Origin: Pseudoduganella guangdongensis
GTDB lineage: Bacteria; Pseudomonadota; Gammaproteobacteria; Burkholderiales; Burkholderiaceae_D
Assembly (NCBI RefSeq): GCF_009857475.1
Contig: NZ_WWCJ01000010.1
Coordinates: 1-64,000, forward strand
Direction: 5' to 3'
Length of the DNA: 64,000 nt
The translations under genes and the position numbers were made by a program. Numbering within the stretch: the stretch's first letter is position 1; each line of letters starts with the position of its first letter. Of this stretch, positions 16,778 through 24,967 are shown piece after piece. The notes beneath the pieces were generated by a model, which worked only from the letters and a program-made list of their open reading frames with translations, had not been told where the DNA came from and ran no database searches.

Positions 16778-19105
16778 TCAGCCCGCCGCTTCAACCGCGC
16801 TGATCGCGCGCAGGATCTCTTCGCTGGTGGCCGGCGCATTCAGCGGCGGATTCACGCGATGCCCGCCCACCGCCGAAATGGCGTCGCGGATCGCAAAGAA
16901 CACCGAGAACGGCAACAGCAGCGGCGGCTCGCCCACCGCCTTCGAGCGATGGATGGAATCCTCCACATTGCGGTTGGCGAACAGGTTCACGCGGAAATCC
17001 GCCGGGCAGTCGGAAATGCCCGGAATCTTGTAAGTGGACGGCGCATGCGTCATCAGCTTGCCCGCCGGGTTCCACCACAACTGCTCCGTGGTCAGCCACC
17101 CCATGCCCTGGATGAATGCCCCCTCCACCTGACCGATATCGATGGCCGGATTCAGCGACTGCCCCGCGTCATACAAGGCATCCGCGCGCAGCAGCTTCCA
17201 CTCGCCGGTCAGCGTGTCGACCACCACTTCCGACACCGCAGCGCCGTAAGCGTAGTAGGAGAAGGGATGGCCGTTCATGCTCTTTGGATCCCAGTGCAGG
17301 TTCGGCGTCGCATAGAAGCCGTCCGACCACAGCTGCACGCGCGCCAGGTAAGCCTTCTGCACCAGCGCCGCGAACGGCACGCTCTGGCCATTCACATGCA
17401 CCTGGTCGTCGGCGAAGCGCACGCCGGCAGCCTCGCCACCGAGCGTCTTCGCCGCAAACTCGGCCAGCCGGGCGCGGATCTTGCCCGCCGCATCCTGCGC
17501 CGCTTTGCCGTTCAGGTCCGCGCCGGTCGACGCCGCCGTGGCCGAGGTGTTCGCCACCTTGCTGGTATCGGTCGCCGTCACCCGCACATGCGACAGGTCC
17601 AGGCCCAGCTCATGTGCCACCACCTGCGCCACCTTGGTGTTGATGCCCTGCCCCATCTCCGTGCCGCCATGGTTGACCAGCACCGAGCCATCGACATACA
17701 CATGCACCAGCGCGCCCGCCTGGTTCAGGTGGGTGACGTTGAAGGCGATACCAAATTTGACCGGCGTCAGCGCCAGCCCGCGCTTCAACACCGGATTGGC
17801 GGCGTTGTAGGCCGCCACCGCTGCACGGCGCTCGCGGTACTCGCTGCTCTGCTCCAGTTCCGTCACCAGTTCGTGGATAACGTTGTCCACGATCACCTGG
17901 CCGTACGGCGTCTGGTTGCGCTCCGTCTTGCCGTAGAAGTTCACACGGCGGATGTCGAGTGGATCGCGCCCCAGGTTGCGCGCAATCTCATCGATCACGT
18001 ACTCAATGGCGATGGCGCCCTGCGGCCCGCCAAAGCCGCGGAATGCGGTGTTCGACTGGGTATTGGTCTTGCCGCAGCCGGCGTGGATCTCCACGTCCGA
18101 CAGGTAGTAGGTGTTGTCGAAGTGGCAGACCGCGCGCGTCGCCACCGGGCCGGACAGGTCGGCCGAAAAGCCCGCGCGCGACGTCATATCGACCTTGGCC
18201 GCCACGATGCGCCCCTCGTCGTCATAGCCGACTTCGTACTCGTAGTAGAAGCAGTGGCGCTTACCCGTCACCATCATGTCGTCGTCGCGGTCGGCGCGCA
18301 GCTTGACCGGCTTGCCGGTGCGCGCAGCGGCAATCGCCGCCGATGCCGCCCACAAGGCCGATTGCGACTCCTTGCCGCCAAAGCCGCCGCCCATGCGGCG
18401 GCACTCCACCGTCACATGGTGCGAATGCAGGCCGAGCGCGTGCGCCACCACGTGCTGCATCTCGCTCGGGTGCTGGGTTGAGCACTGCACCAGCATGCCC
18501 CTGCCCTCTTTCGGGATGGCGTAGGCGATCTGGCCTTCCAGGTAGAACTGCTCCTGGCCGCCGACATACAGCTGGCCGCTGACGCGGTGCGGCGCCTTTT
18601 CGAACGCCGCCTGCGCATCGCCGCGCAGCAGCTTCATCGGCGGCAGCACGTAGGAAGCGGCCGCCTTGGCGGCTTGCGGCGTCAGGATCGCCGGCAGCTC
18701 CTCATAGCCCACCACGCCGCGTTTGGCGGCGCGGCGCGCATTGGTGTGCGAGTCCGCCACCACGATGAATATCGGCTGGCCGACGTACTGCACCAGGCCA
18801 TCGGCCAGGATCGGGTCGTCGTGGATGATCGGGCCGCAATCGTTGGTGCCGGGGATGTCGGCCACCGTGTACACCGCCACCACGCCCGGCGCCGCGCGCA
18901 CCGCGTCCAGGTCGAGCGAGGTAATGCGCGCATGCGCCTTGGACGACAGGCCCAGCGCCGCATGCAGCGTGCCTTGCAGCTCGGGGATATCGTCGGTATA
19001 GGTGGCCTGGCCCAGCACGTGCAGTTCGGCCGATTCGTGCGCGCGCGGGATGCCGACGCCGGTCCAGGCGGCGGCCTTCAGTTCGGGGGTGACGGGGTGG
19101 TTCAT
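16778..19105 (-). CDS. xdhB: Xanthine dehydrogenase, molybdopterin-binding subunit
   Basis: This 775-residue large subunit oxidises hypoxanthine and xanthine to urate at a molybdenum centre. It has the a/b hammerhead domain (HVLGQATYTDDIPE) and the Mo-binding domain with GGQEQFYLEGQ, RMGGGFGGKESQ, TAFRGFGGPQG, GGTEMGQGINTK and the active-site Glu region IDIGQVEGAFIQGMGW. Length matches the bacterial two-subunit XDH (about 780). It overlaps xdhA by four bases and precedes xdhC by one base. Confidence 0.96.
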   Translation of the reverse strand: MNHPVTPELKAAAWTGVGIPRAHESAELHVLGQATYTDDIPELQGTLHAALGLSSKAHARITSLDLDAVRAAPGVVAVYTVADIPGTNDCGPIIHDDPILADGLVQYVGQPIFIVVADSHTNARRAAKRGVVGYEELPAILTPQAAKAAASYVLPPMKLLRGDAQAAFEKAPHRVSGQLYVGGQEQFYLEGQIAYAIPKEGRGMLVQCSTQHPSEMQHVVAHALGLHSHHVTVECRRMGGGFGGKESQSALWAASAAIAAARTGKPVKLRADRDDDMMVTGKRHCFYYEYEVGYDDEGRIVAAKVDMTSRAGFSADLSGPVATRAVCHFDNTYYLSDVEIHAGCGKTNTQSNTAFRGFGGPQGAIAIEYVIDEIARNLGRDPLDIRRVNFYGKTERNQTPYGQVIVDNVIHELVTELEQSSEYRERRAAVAAYNAANPVLKRGLALTPVKFGIAFNVTHLNQAGALVHVYVDGSVLVNHGGTEMGQGINTKVAQVVAHELGLDLSHVRVTATDTSKVANTSATAASTGADLNGKAAQDAAGKIRARLAEFAAKTLGGEAAGVRFADDQVHVNGQSVPFAALVQKAYLARVQLWSDGFYATPNLHWDPKSMNGHPFSYYAYGAAVSEVVVDTLTGEWKLLRADALYDAGQSLNPAIDIGQVEGAFIQGMGWLTTEQLWWNPAGKLMTHAPSTYKIPGISDCPADFRVNLFANRNVEDSIHRSKAVGEPPLLLPFSVFFAIRDAISAVGGHRVNPPLNAPATSEEILRAISAVEAAG

Positions 19106-20571
19106 GGCGCCTCCACGGCAAAGGCATTCACAGCATTGGCCGCCAGCGGCGCATCGCTGCGCGTCTCCAGCCAGAAGCGGCGCAGCAGGTTTTGCGCCGT
19201 TTTCATGCGGTATTCACTGCTGGCGCGCATATCGCTCAAAGGCGCGTAATCGCGCGCCAGGGCCGCCATGGCGTCCGCCAGCGCAGCCTCGCTCCAGGCG
19301 CGGCCCACCAGCGCGTCCTCCGCCTGCGCGGCGCGCTTGGGCGTGGCGGCCATGCCGCCGTAGGCGATGCGCGCTTCGGCGATGGCGTCGCCGTCCATGC
19401 GCAAGGCGAATGCCGCGCACACGGCGGAAATATCCTGGTCGAAGCGCTTGGCCAGCTTATAGGTGCGGAAGCGCACGTCCGCGCGCGGCAGCGGCACCCG
19501 CACCGCCTGCACGAATTCGCCCGGCTGCAGGTTCTTCTTCATGTAATCGAGGTAGAAGTCTTCCAGCGCCAGCACACGTTCGCCGGCGGCGCCGCACAGC
19601 ACAATCTGGGCGCCCAGCGCGATCAGCCACGGCATCGAGTCGCCAATCGGCGAGCCATTGGCGACGTTGCCGCCCAGGGTGCCGGCATTGCGGATCGGCA
19701 GCGAAGCGAAACGCTGGCGCATTTCGCCCAGCTCTTGCGGGTAGTGCCGGCACAGCGCCGTGTAAGCGTCTTCCAGCGACACGCCGGCGCCGATCTCGAG
19801 CGAACCATCGTGTTCACGCAGCTCGCGCAGGGCATCCACGTGGCCCAGGTAGATGATGTCGCCCAGCTCGCGCATCTGCTTGGTGATCCACAGGCCGACA
19901 TCGGTGGAGCCGGCCAGCAGGGTCGCGCCGGGGTTGGCGGCGCGCAGTTGCACCAGCTCGTCCAGGGTGCGCGGTGCCAGGAAAGTCTGGCCCTGCGCGC
20001 TGTACACGGCCAGTGTGTCGCGCTTGAGCGCTTGCAGTTGCGCGGCCACGTGGGCCGCATCGAATTCCACCGGCGGCAGCTCGCTCATACGCTGGGCGGC
20101 ATCGATGATCGGGCGGTAGCCGGTACAGCGGCACAGGTTGCCCGACAGGCAGTCGTCGATTGCCTTGCGCGAGGCGCACTGCCCTTCCTGCTTCAGGTAC
20201 AGGCCCCACAGCGACATGGCGAAGCCGGGGGTGCAGAAGCCGCATTGCGAGCCGTGGCATTCGACCAGCGCCTGCTGCACCGGGTGCAAGGCGCCGTCCG
20301 GCTGCTGCAGGTCTTCCACCGTGAACAGGGCTTTGCCGTCCAGGGTCGGGGTGAGCTGGATGCAGGAGTTGACCGCTTTCAGCTGCAGCTTGCCATCGGC
20401 CAGCGTGCCGACCACCACGGTGCAGGCGCCGCAGTCGCCTTCGGCGCAGCCTTCCTTGGTGCCGGTGCAGTGCAAGTCCTCGCGCAGGTGCTGCAACACA
20501 GTCTGCGTCGGGGCGGCATCGCGTACCTCATGTACGGCGCCACGGTAGTAAAAACGGATCGGTTCTGCCAT
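19102..20571 (-). CDS. xdhA: Xanthine dehydrogenase small subunit (2Fe-2S and FAD)
   Basis: This 489-residue subunit passes electrons from the molybdenum site through two [2Fe-2S] clusters to FAD and NAD. The plant-type ferredoxin cluster is in CTGTKEGCAEGDCGACTVVV. The second cluster uses CGFCTPGF and CLSGNLCRCTGYRP. The FAD domain carries ATLLAGSTDVGLW and NAGTLGGNVANGSPIGDSMP. The stop overlaps the start of xdhB. It is separated from puuE by 79 bases containing two CATATAAG words, a possible regulator site, so xdhABC-guaD may have its own promoter there. Confidence 0.96.
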   Translation of the reverse strand: MAEPIRFYYRGAVHEVRDAAPTQTVLQHLREDLHCTGTKEGCAEGDCGACTVVVGTLADGKLQLKAVNSCIQLTPTLDGKALFTVEDLQQPDGALHPVQQALVECHGSQCGFCTPGFAMSLWGLYLKQEGQCASRKAIDDCLSGNLCRCTGYRPIIDAAQRMSELPPVEFDAAHVAAQLQALKRDTLAVYSAQGQTFLAPRTLDELVQLRAANPGATLLAGSTDVGLWITKQMRELGDIIYLGHVDALRELREHDGSLEIGAGVSLEDAYTALCRHYPQELGEMRQRFASLPIRNAGTLGGNVANGSPIGDSMPWLIALGAQIVLCGAAGERVLALEDFYLDYMKKNLQPGEFVQAVRVPLPRADVRFRTYKLAKRFDQDISAVCAAFALRMDGDAIAEARIAYGGMAATPKRAAQAEDALVGRAWSEAALADAMAALARDYAPLSDMRASSEYRMKTAQNLLRRFWLETRSDAPLAANAVNAFAVEAP

Positions 20572-20650
20572 CTTGGCCTCGCAATAGTCCCAGCTTGCAA
20601 GACTACCATTTCCAGCACCCCGCCATATAAGAAATCGCTTATTTTGAATA

Positions 20651-21601
20651 TCAGACGTTTACCATATAAGGATGATGCTGGTGCCAGTGCTCGGCAATGT
20701 CGATGCGGCGTGTGATCCACACCTTGTCATGGCTTTGCACGTAATCGAGGAAACGCGCCAGGGCGGCAGCACGCGCCGGACGGCCCACCAGGCGGCAATG
20801 CAGGCCGATCGACAGCATTTTTGGCTGGTTCAGGCCGTTCGGGTCCCCTTCCTTGTAGAGTACGTCGAAGGCGTCCTTCAGGTAATCGAAGAATTGCGTG
20901 CCGCTATTGAAGCCTTGCATTGCGGCAAATCGCATATCGTTGGTATCCAGGGTGTACGGTACGATCAGCTGCGGCGTGCTGGCCGGCTTGCCATCGGCGC
21001 CGGTATGCGCCACGTCCTGCCAGAACGGCAGGTCGTCGCCGTAATAGTCGGCGTCGTAGCGGAAGCCGCCATGCTCCACCACCAGGCGGCGCGTATTGGG
21101 CGAATCGCGCCCGGTGTACCAGCCTTGCGGCGCGCTGCCGGTCAGCTCCTTGATGATCTGCACCGCCTCCTGCATATGGGCGCGCTCGGTGGCTTCGTCC
21201 ATATTCTGGTAGCTGATCCAGCGCAGGCCGTGGCAGGCGATTTCGTGGCCCAACTCCTGGAAGGCGGCCACCGCCTCCGGATTGCGCTGCAAGGCCATCG
21301 ACACGCCGAAGACGGTCAGCGGCAGCTTGCGCTCCTCGAACATGCGCAGCAGGCGCCACAGGCCGGCGCGCGAGCCGTACTCATAAATCGACTCCATGCT
21401 CATATGGCGCGCCGGAAAGGCTGCCGCGCCGATAATCTCCGACAGGAAGGTTTCCGACGCGGGGTCGCCATGCAGCACCGAATTCTCGCCGCCCTCCTCG
21501 TAATTCAGCACGAACTGCAAGGCCACGCGCGCCTGGCCGGGCCAGTTCGGGTGGACGGGGTTGCGGCCGTAGCCAATGAGGTCGCGCGGGTAGTTGCTCA
21601 T
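20651..21601 (-). CDS. puuE: Allantoinase PuuE
   Basis: This 316-residue protein is of the polysaccharide-deacetylase-like allantoinase type, opening allantoin to allantoate; it is unrelated to the amidohydrolase AllB. Characteristic strings are YPRDLIGYGRNPVHPNWP, NYEEGGENSVLHGD, YEYGSRAGLWRLLRMFEE, CHGLRW and WYTGRDSPNTR. I chose the ATG at 21601 (MSNYPRDL) over one 30 bases upstream because PuuE proteins normally begin this way. It is divergent from the hydroxyisourate hydrolase gene, and the 92-base gap must hold both promoters. Confidence 0.94.
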   Translation of the reverse strand: MSNYPRDLIGYGRNPVHPNWPGQARVALQFVLNYEEGGENSVLHGDPASETFLSEIIGAAAFPARHMSMESIYEYGSRAGLWRLLRMFEERKLPLTVFGVSMALQRNPEAVAAFQELGHEIACHGLRWISYQNMDEATERAHMQEAVQIIKELTGSAPQGWYTGRDSPNTRRLVVEHGGFRYDADYYGDDLPFWQDVAHTGADGKPASTPQLIVPYTLDTNDMRFAAMQGFNSGTQFFDYLKDAFDVLYKEGDPNGLNQPKMLSIGLHCRLVGRPARAAALARFLDYVQSHDKVWITRRIDIAEHWHQHHPYMVNV

Positions 21602-21693
21602 GATCGCCTGGGAAAAATGGTATATGGGCAATAATATATTGGCCTTGCAGTACCAGTATATGATCTGCCGGATACACAGGATAAGGAATCAAT

Positions 21694-22047
21694 ATGGGAA
21701 AACTGAGCACCCACGTCCTCGATACTGCGCACGGCAAACCGGGCGCCGGTGTGCGCGTGGCGCTGTATGCGCTGGCCGGCAGCGGCCGCACGCTGCTGAA
21801 GGAGGACGTGACCAATGCCGATGGCCGCTGCAGCACGCCGCTGCTGGAGGGCGACGCCATGCGGCCGGGCCGCTATGAGCTGATCTTCGGCGCGGGCGAC
21901 TATTTCGCCGCGCTTGGCGTGGCGCTGCCGGAGCCGCGCTTTATCGACCAGGTGACGATCACCTTCGGCATTGCCGATACCGACCAGAACTACCACGTGC
22001 CGCTGGTGGTGTCGCCCTGGTCGTATTCGACCTATCGCGGCAGCTGA
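21694..22047 (+). CDS. uraH: 5-hydroxyisourate hydrolase (transthyretin-like)
   Basis: This 117-residue protein hydrolyses 5-hydroxyisourate to OHCU in the urate-to-allantoin path. The N-terminal [18 protein letters not shown] and the C-terminal YSTYRGS are the family signatures; His and Arg of the active site are present ([15 protein letters not shown]). No signal peptide is seen. Neither a uricase nor an OHCU decarboxylase is nearby, so part of the pathway must be encoded elsewhere. Its stop is four bases from the end of the convergent nuoB-like gene. Confidence 0.95.
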   Translation: MGKLSTHVLDTAHGKPGAGVRVALYALAGSGRTLLKEDVTNADGRCSTPLLEGDAMRPGRYELIFGAGDYFAALGVALPEPRFIDQVTITFGIADTDQNYHVPLVVSPWSYSTYRGS

Positions 22048-22051
22048 GGCA

Positions 22052-22540
22052 CTAGTCGCGCAGCATGACGGCGCGCTCGCCGCGCCGGGCTTTCTGCTGT
22101 AGCTGCATCAGGCCATACAGCAAGGCTTCCGGCGTGGGCGGGCAGCCCGGCACATAAACGTCGACCGGAATGATACGGTCGCAGCCGCGCACCACCGAGT
22201 AGGAGTAATGGTAGTAGCCGCCGCCGTTGGCGCAGGAGCCCATCGACACCACGTAGCGCGGCTCGGCCATCTGGTCGTACACCTTGCGTATGGCGCGCGC
22301 CATCTTGTTGGTCAAGGTGCCGGCCACGATCATCAGGTCGGCCTGGCGCGGCGACGGGCGCGGGCACATGCCGAAGCGGTCCATGTCATAGCGCGCCGAG
22401 GCGGCCTCCATCATCTCCACCGCGCAGCAGGCCAGGCCGAAGCTCAGGTACCACAGGCTGTTGGTGCGCACGGTTTCCATCAGGCCGTCAAGCGAGGTGA
22501 GTACGTAGCCGTCGCGCTCCAGCGTTGCTTCCATTTCCAT
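22052..22540 (-). CDS. Solitary NuoB-like subunit (complex I iron-sulfur subunit B paralogue)
   Basis: This 162-residue protein is closely related to NuoB, which holds cluster N2 in respiratory complex I. All four cluster Cys are present: the adjacent pair in [11 protein letters not shown], one in [11 protein letters not shown] and one in [35 protein letters not shown] is also typical. No other nuo gene is in the window; neighbours are uraH and an AraC-type regulator. The N-terminus ([18 protein letters not shown]) differs from the usual NuoB N-terminus. It may be a second copy used as an alternative subunit, or a remnant of another complex. It looks intact and not a pseudogene. Confidence 0.88.
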   Translation of the reverse strand: MEMEATLERDGYVLTSLDGLMETVRTNSLWYLSFGLACCAVEMMEAASARYDMDRFGMCPRPSPRQADLMIVAGTLTNKMARAIRKVYDQMAEPRYVVSMGSCANGGGYYHYSYSVVRGCDRIIPVDVYVPGCPPTPEALLYGLMQLQQKARRGERAVMLRD

Positions 22541-22629
22541 GTCGATCCCCTTTCATTAGCAGCGCCAAGATACAGAGGCTGACGGCGAATGTATTGTATG
22601 GAAACGACAGGCGGGCCAGCGTCCGGCGC

Positions 22630-23505
22630 TCAGTCCTCGCGCGTGACGATGCGGCGCGAATCGCCCTCGTAGCGCAGCAGGCGCAGCTTGCCGGCGGCAT
22701 CGGCGGCGGCGCCGTCCATCAGGGCGCCAGGCGGCATGCCGGTGAAATGGACGAAATCGCGCACCATATGGGCCTGGTCGTGGTAGCCGCAGTCCATGGC
22801 CAGGCGGGTCAGCAGGCCATGGCGCGGCGGCAGCAGCATGAGCCGGCCCAGCGCCTTCACATAGCGCGCCATGCGCCGGCTGTCGCGGATGGTCTGGCCG
22901 TAGCTGGCCAGGTAGCGCCGCTCCAGCGTGCGCACGCTCAGGCCGCAGTGGCCGGCAATCGCCTCGGTCGGCAGCGCCAGCGCGCCGGCTGGCAGGGCGA
23001 ACGGCAGCCGCTGCCCTTCACGCTTGCCCAGCAGCTGCAGCAGCCAGTCGGAGACGGCGGCCACCCACTGCATGCTGCCTGTCATGCGCTGCAGGCGCTC
23101 CTGCAGCCGGGCGGCGCCCAGTTGCGGCGCCAGGACGTCCAGCGGCAGCAGGGTGTCGCGCAGCTCCGGCAGGGGAATGTCGAGCAGGCGGGCGAACTGG
23201 CCCGCCTCCAGCATGGCGCTGATGAAGGTGGTGCCGGGCTCCCACACCGCCGGCGTGGGGCGCGTCAGGGCGCCCGACACCATCGGCTCGCCGCAGCGCC
23301 GCTCGCTGCCGTCGGGCGCGGCGAAACGGCTGCCGCCGGCGAGGTAAAAGCCGATCATGGGGCAAGGGGTGGCGGGCACGATCACCGGGCCCGGGCTGGA
23401 ATGCTCGATGTGGAAGTAGCGCACCACGCCGGCCAAGGCGGGCGGCGGCAGTATGGCCAGGCGCATCGGCGCCAATGTCGGGTCCACGTCTCGCATGGCG
23501 CACAT
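22630..23505 (-). CDS. AraC-family transcriptional regulator
   Basis: This 291-residue regulator has an N-terminal DUF6597-like sensing region (VRYFHIEHSS, MIGFYLAGGS) and a C-terminal AraC domain (about residues 185-270). The two helix-turn-helix units are ALPTEAIAGHCGLSVRTLER and LTRLAMDCGYHDQAHMVRDF, followed by HFTGMPPGAL, a variant of the usual F-x-x-x-G-x-x-P end. It starts about 90 bases upstream of the plus-strand CorC-like gene and is divergent from it. The target is unknown. The 90-base gap to the nuoB-like gene and the shared strand allow co-transcription. Confidence 0.9.
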   Translation of the reverse strand: MCAMRDVDPTLAPMRLAILPPPALAGVVRYFHIEHSSPGPVIVPATPCPMIGFYLAGGSRFAAPDGSERRCGEPMVSGALTRPTPAVWEPGTTFISAMLEAGQFARLLDIPLPELRDTLLPLDVLAPQLGAARLQERLQRMTGSMQWVAAVSDWLLQLLGKREGQRLPFALPAGALALPTEAIAGHCGLSVRTLERRYLASYGQTIRDSRRMARYVKALGRLMLLPPRHGLLTRLAMDCGYHDQAHMVRDFVHFTGMPPGALMDGAAADAAGKLRLLRYEGDSRRIVTRED

Positions 23506-23594
23506 TATAGGGTGGCGCGGGGCGGCGCGCTGGCGGCCGGGTGCCCCGGGGCCGCGTGATAGAATCGCCCTCTTACTGACTTGTCGCCACGACC

Positions 23595-24884
23595 TTGGAT
23601 ACCGTTCCCTTGTGGGCGCAATTTGCCGCCCTCTCCTTCCTGATCCTTGCCTCGGCCTTCTTCGCGATGGCTGAAACGGCCCTGATGGCCGCCAACCGCT
23701 TCCGCCTGCGGCACCAGGCCAAACGCGGCAGCCGCCGCGCCATCGCCACCCTGTGGCTGCTGGAACGTACCGAACAACTGCTGTCCCTGGTCCTGGTCGC
23801 CAACACCCTGATCAACGCCATGGCCATCGCCCTGGCCACCGCCATTGCCATCACCCAGTTCGGGCTGGAGGAACACGTCATCGCCCTGTCCACCGTGGCC
23901 ACCGTGTTCGTGCTGATCGTACTGGCCGAGATTTCGCCCAAGATCGTCGGCGCGCGCTACGCCGACCAGATCGTGCTGCCGGCCTCCTTCGTGCTGCGGC
24001 CGCTGCTCTCGGTATCCAAGCCGCTGCTGTGGTTCGTGCACCTGTTCGTCAACACCCTGCTGCGCCTGTTCCGCGTCAAGCCCACCGGCCAGGTGCAGGA
24101 GGGGCCCTTGTCGGCCGACGAGCTGCGCTCGGTGCTGCTGGAGAACGGCAGCTTCATCCCGAAACAGCACAAAAGCATCCTGCTCAACCTGTTCGACCTG
24201 GACACCATCTCGGTAGAGGACATCATGACCCCGCGCGCCCAGGTCGAGGCGCTCGATTTCTCGCTGCCGGTGGCCGAAATCAAGGCCCAGCTCACCACCT
24301 GCTTCCACAACAAGCTGCCGGTGCACGAGGGCGAGATCAACCAGGTCAGCGGCGTGCTGCATGTGCGCAAGGCCATCGCCCTGCTGAACGAGGAAGACGA
24401 GCTGACGGTCGAGCACTTCCGCGCCCTGCTGAGCGCGCCTTTCTTCATCCCGCAGGACACGCCCGCCTTCGCCGCCCTGCAGAACCTGCAGGAGAACAAG
24501 GAGCGCCTGGCCCTGGTGGTCGACGAATACGGCGAGGTGCAGGGCGTGCTGACGCTGGACGACATCATCGAGGAAATGATCGGCGAATTCACCACTTCGA
24601 CCCCGAGCGCGGCGCGCGCCGACAGCTTTGCCTGGGACGCCCAGGGCGAATGCCTGCTCGAGGGTAGTACGGCATTACGTGACATCAACAAGCGTCTGGG
24701 TTTAAACTTTCCGCTGGATGGGCCCAAAACCTTGAACGGAATGTTGCTTGAAATATTACAGGACATTCCCGACGCCCCGATCTCGGTCAAGGTGGGGGCT
24801 TGCGTGGTGGAAGTGGTGCAAGCCCAGGACCAGGCTATCAAAGTAGTGAAATTGCGACGCCCGGAGCCCCGCCACGCAGAGTGA
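23595..24884 (+). CDS. CNNM/CorC-type membrane protein (DUF21, CBS pair, CorC_HlyC)
   Basis: This 429-residue membrane protein of the HlyC/CorC (CNNM) family is implicated in magnesium or cobalt export. The DUF21 domain with about four membrane helices covers residues 1-190 (LILASAFFAMAETALMAANR). A CBS pair follows (about 205-330; VEDIMTPRAQVEAL and LALVVDEYGEVQGVLTL), then a C-terminal CorC_HlyC domain (SFAWDAQGECLLEGS). The start is TTG at 23595; the resulting N-terminus MDTVPLWAQ matches family members, and no ATG lies nearby in frame. It is divergent from the AraC regulator and 83 bases before pilB. Confidence 0.92.
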   Translation: MDTVPLWAQFAALSFLILASAFFAMAETALMAANRFRLRHQAKRGSRRAIATLWLLERTEQLLSLVLVANTLINAMAIALATAIAITQFGLEEHVIALSTVATVFVLIVLAEISPKIVGARYADQIVLPASFVLRPLLSVSKPLLWFVHLFVNTLLRLFRVKPTGQVQEGPLSADELRSVLLENGSFIPKQHKSILLNLFDLDTISVEDIMTPRAQVEALDFSLPVAEIKAQLTTCFHNKLPVHEGEINQVSGVLHVRKAIALLNEEDELTVEHFRALLSAPFFIPQDTPAFAALQNLQENKERLALVVDEYGEVQGVLTLDDIIEEMIGEFTTSTPSAARADSFAWDAQGECLLEGSTALRDINKRLGLNFPLDGPKTLNGMLLEILQDIPDAPISVKVGACVVEVVQAQDQAIKVVKLRRPEPRHAE

Positions 24885-24967
24885 ACCGTGCGGCGCTTTA
24901 CAAAAATGATGCCTGCAGGCATCATCCGGAGACTCACTTAATATTATCAATCTGATAGTGCGCTCCT

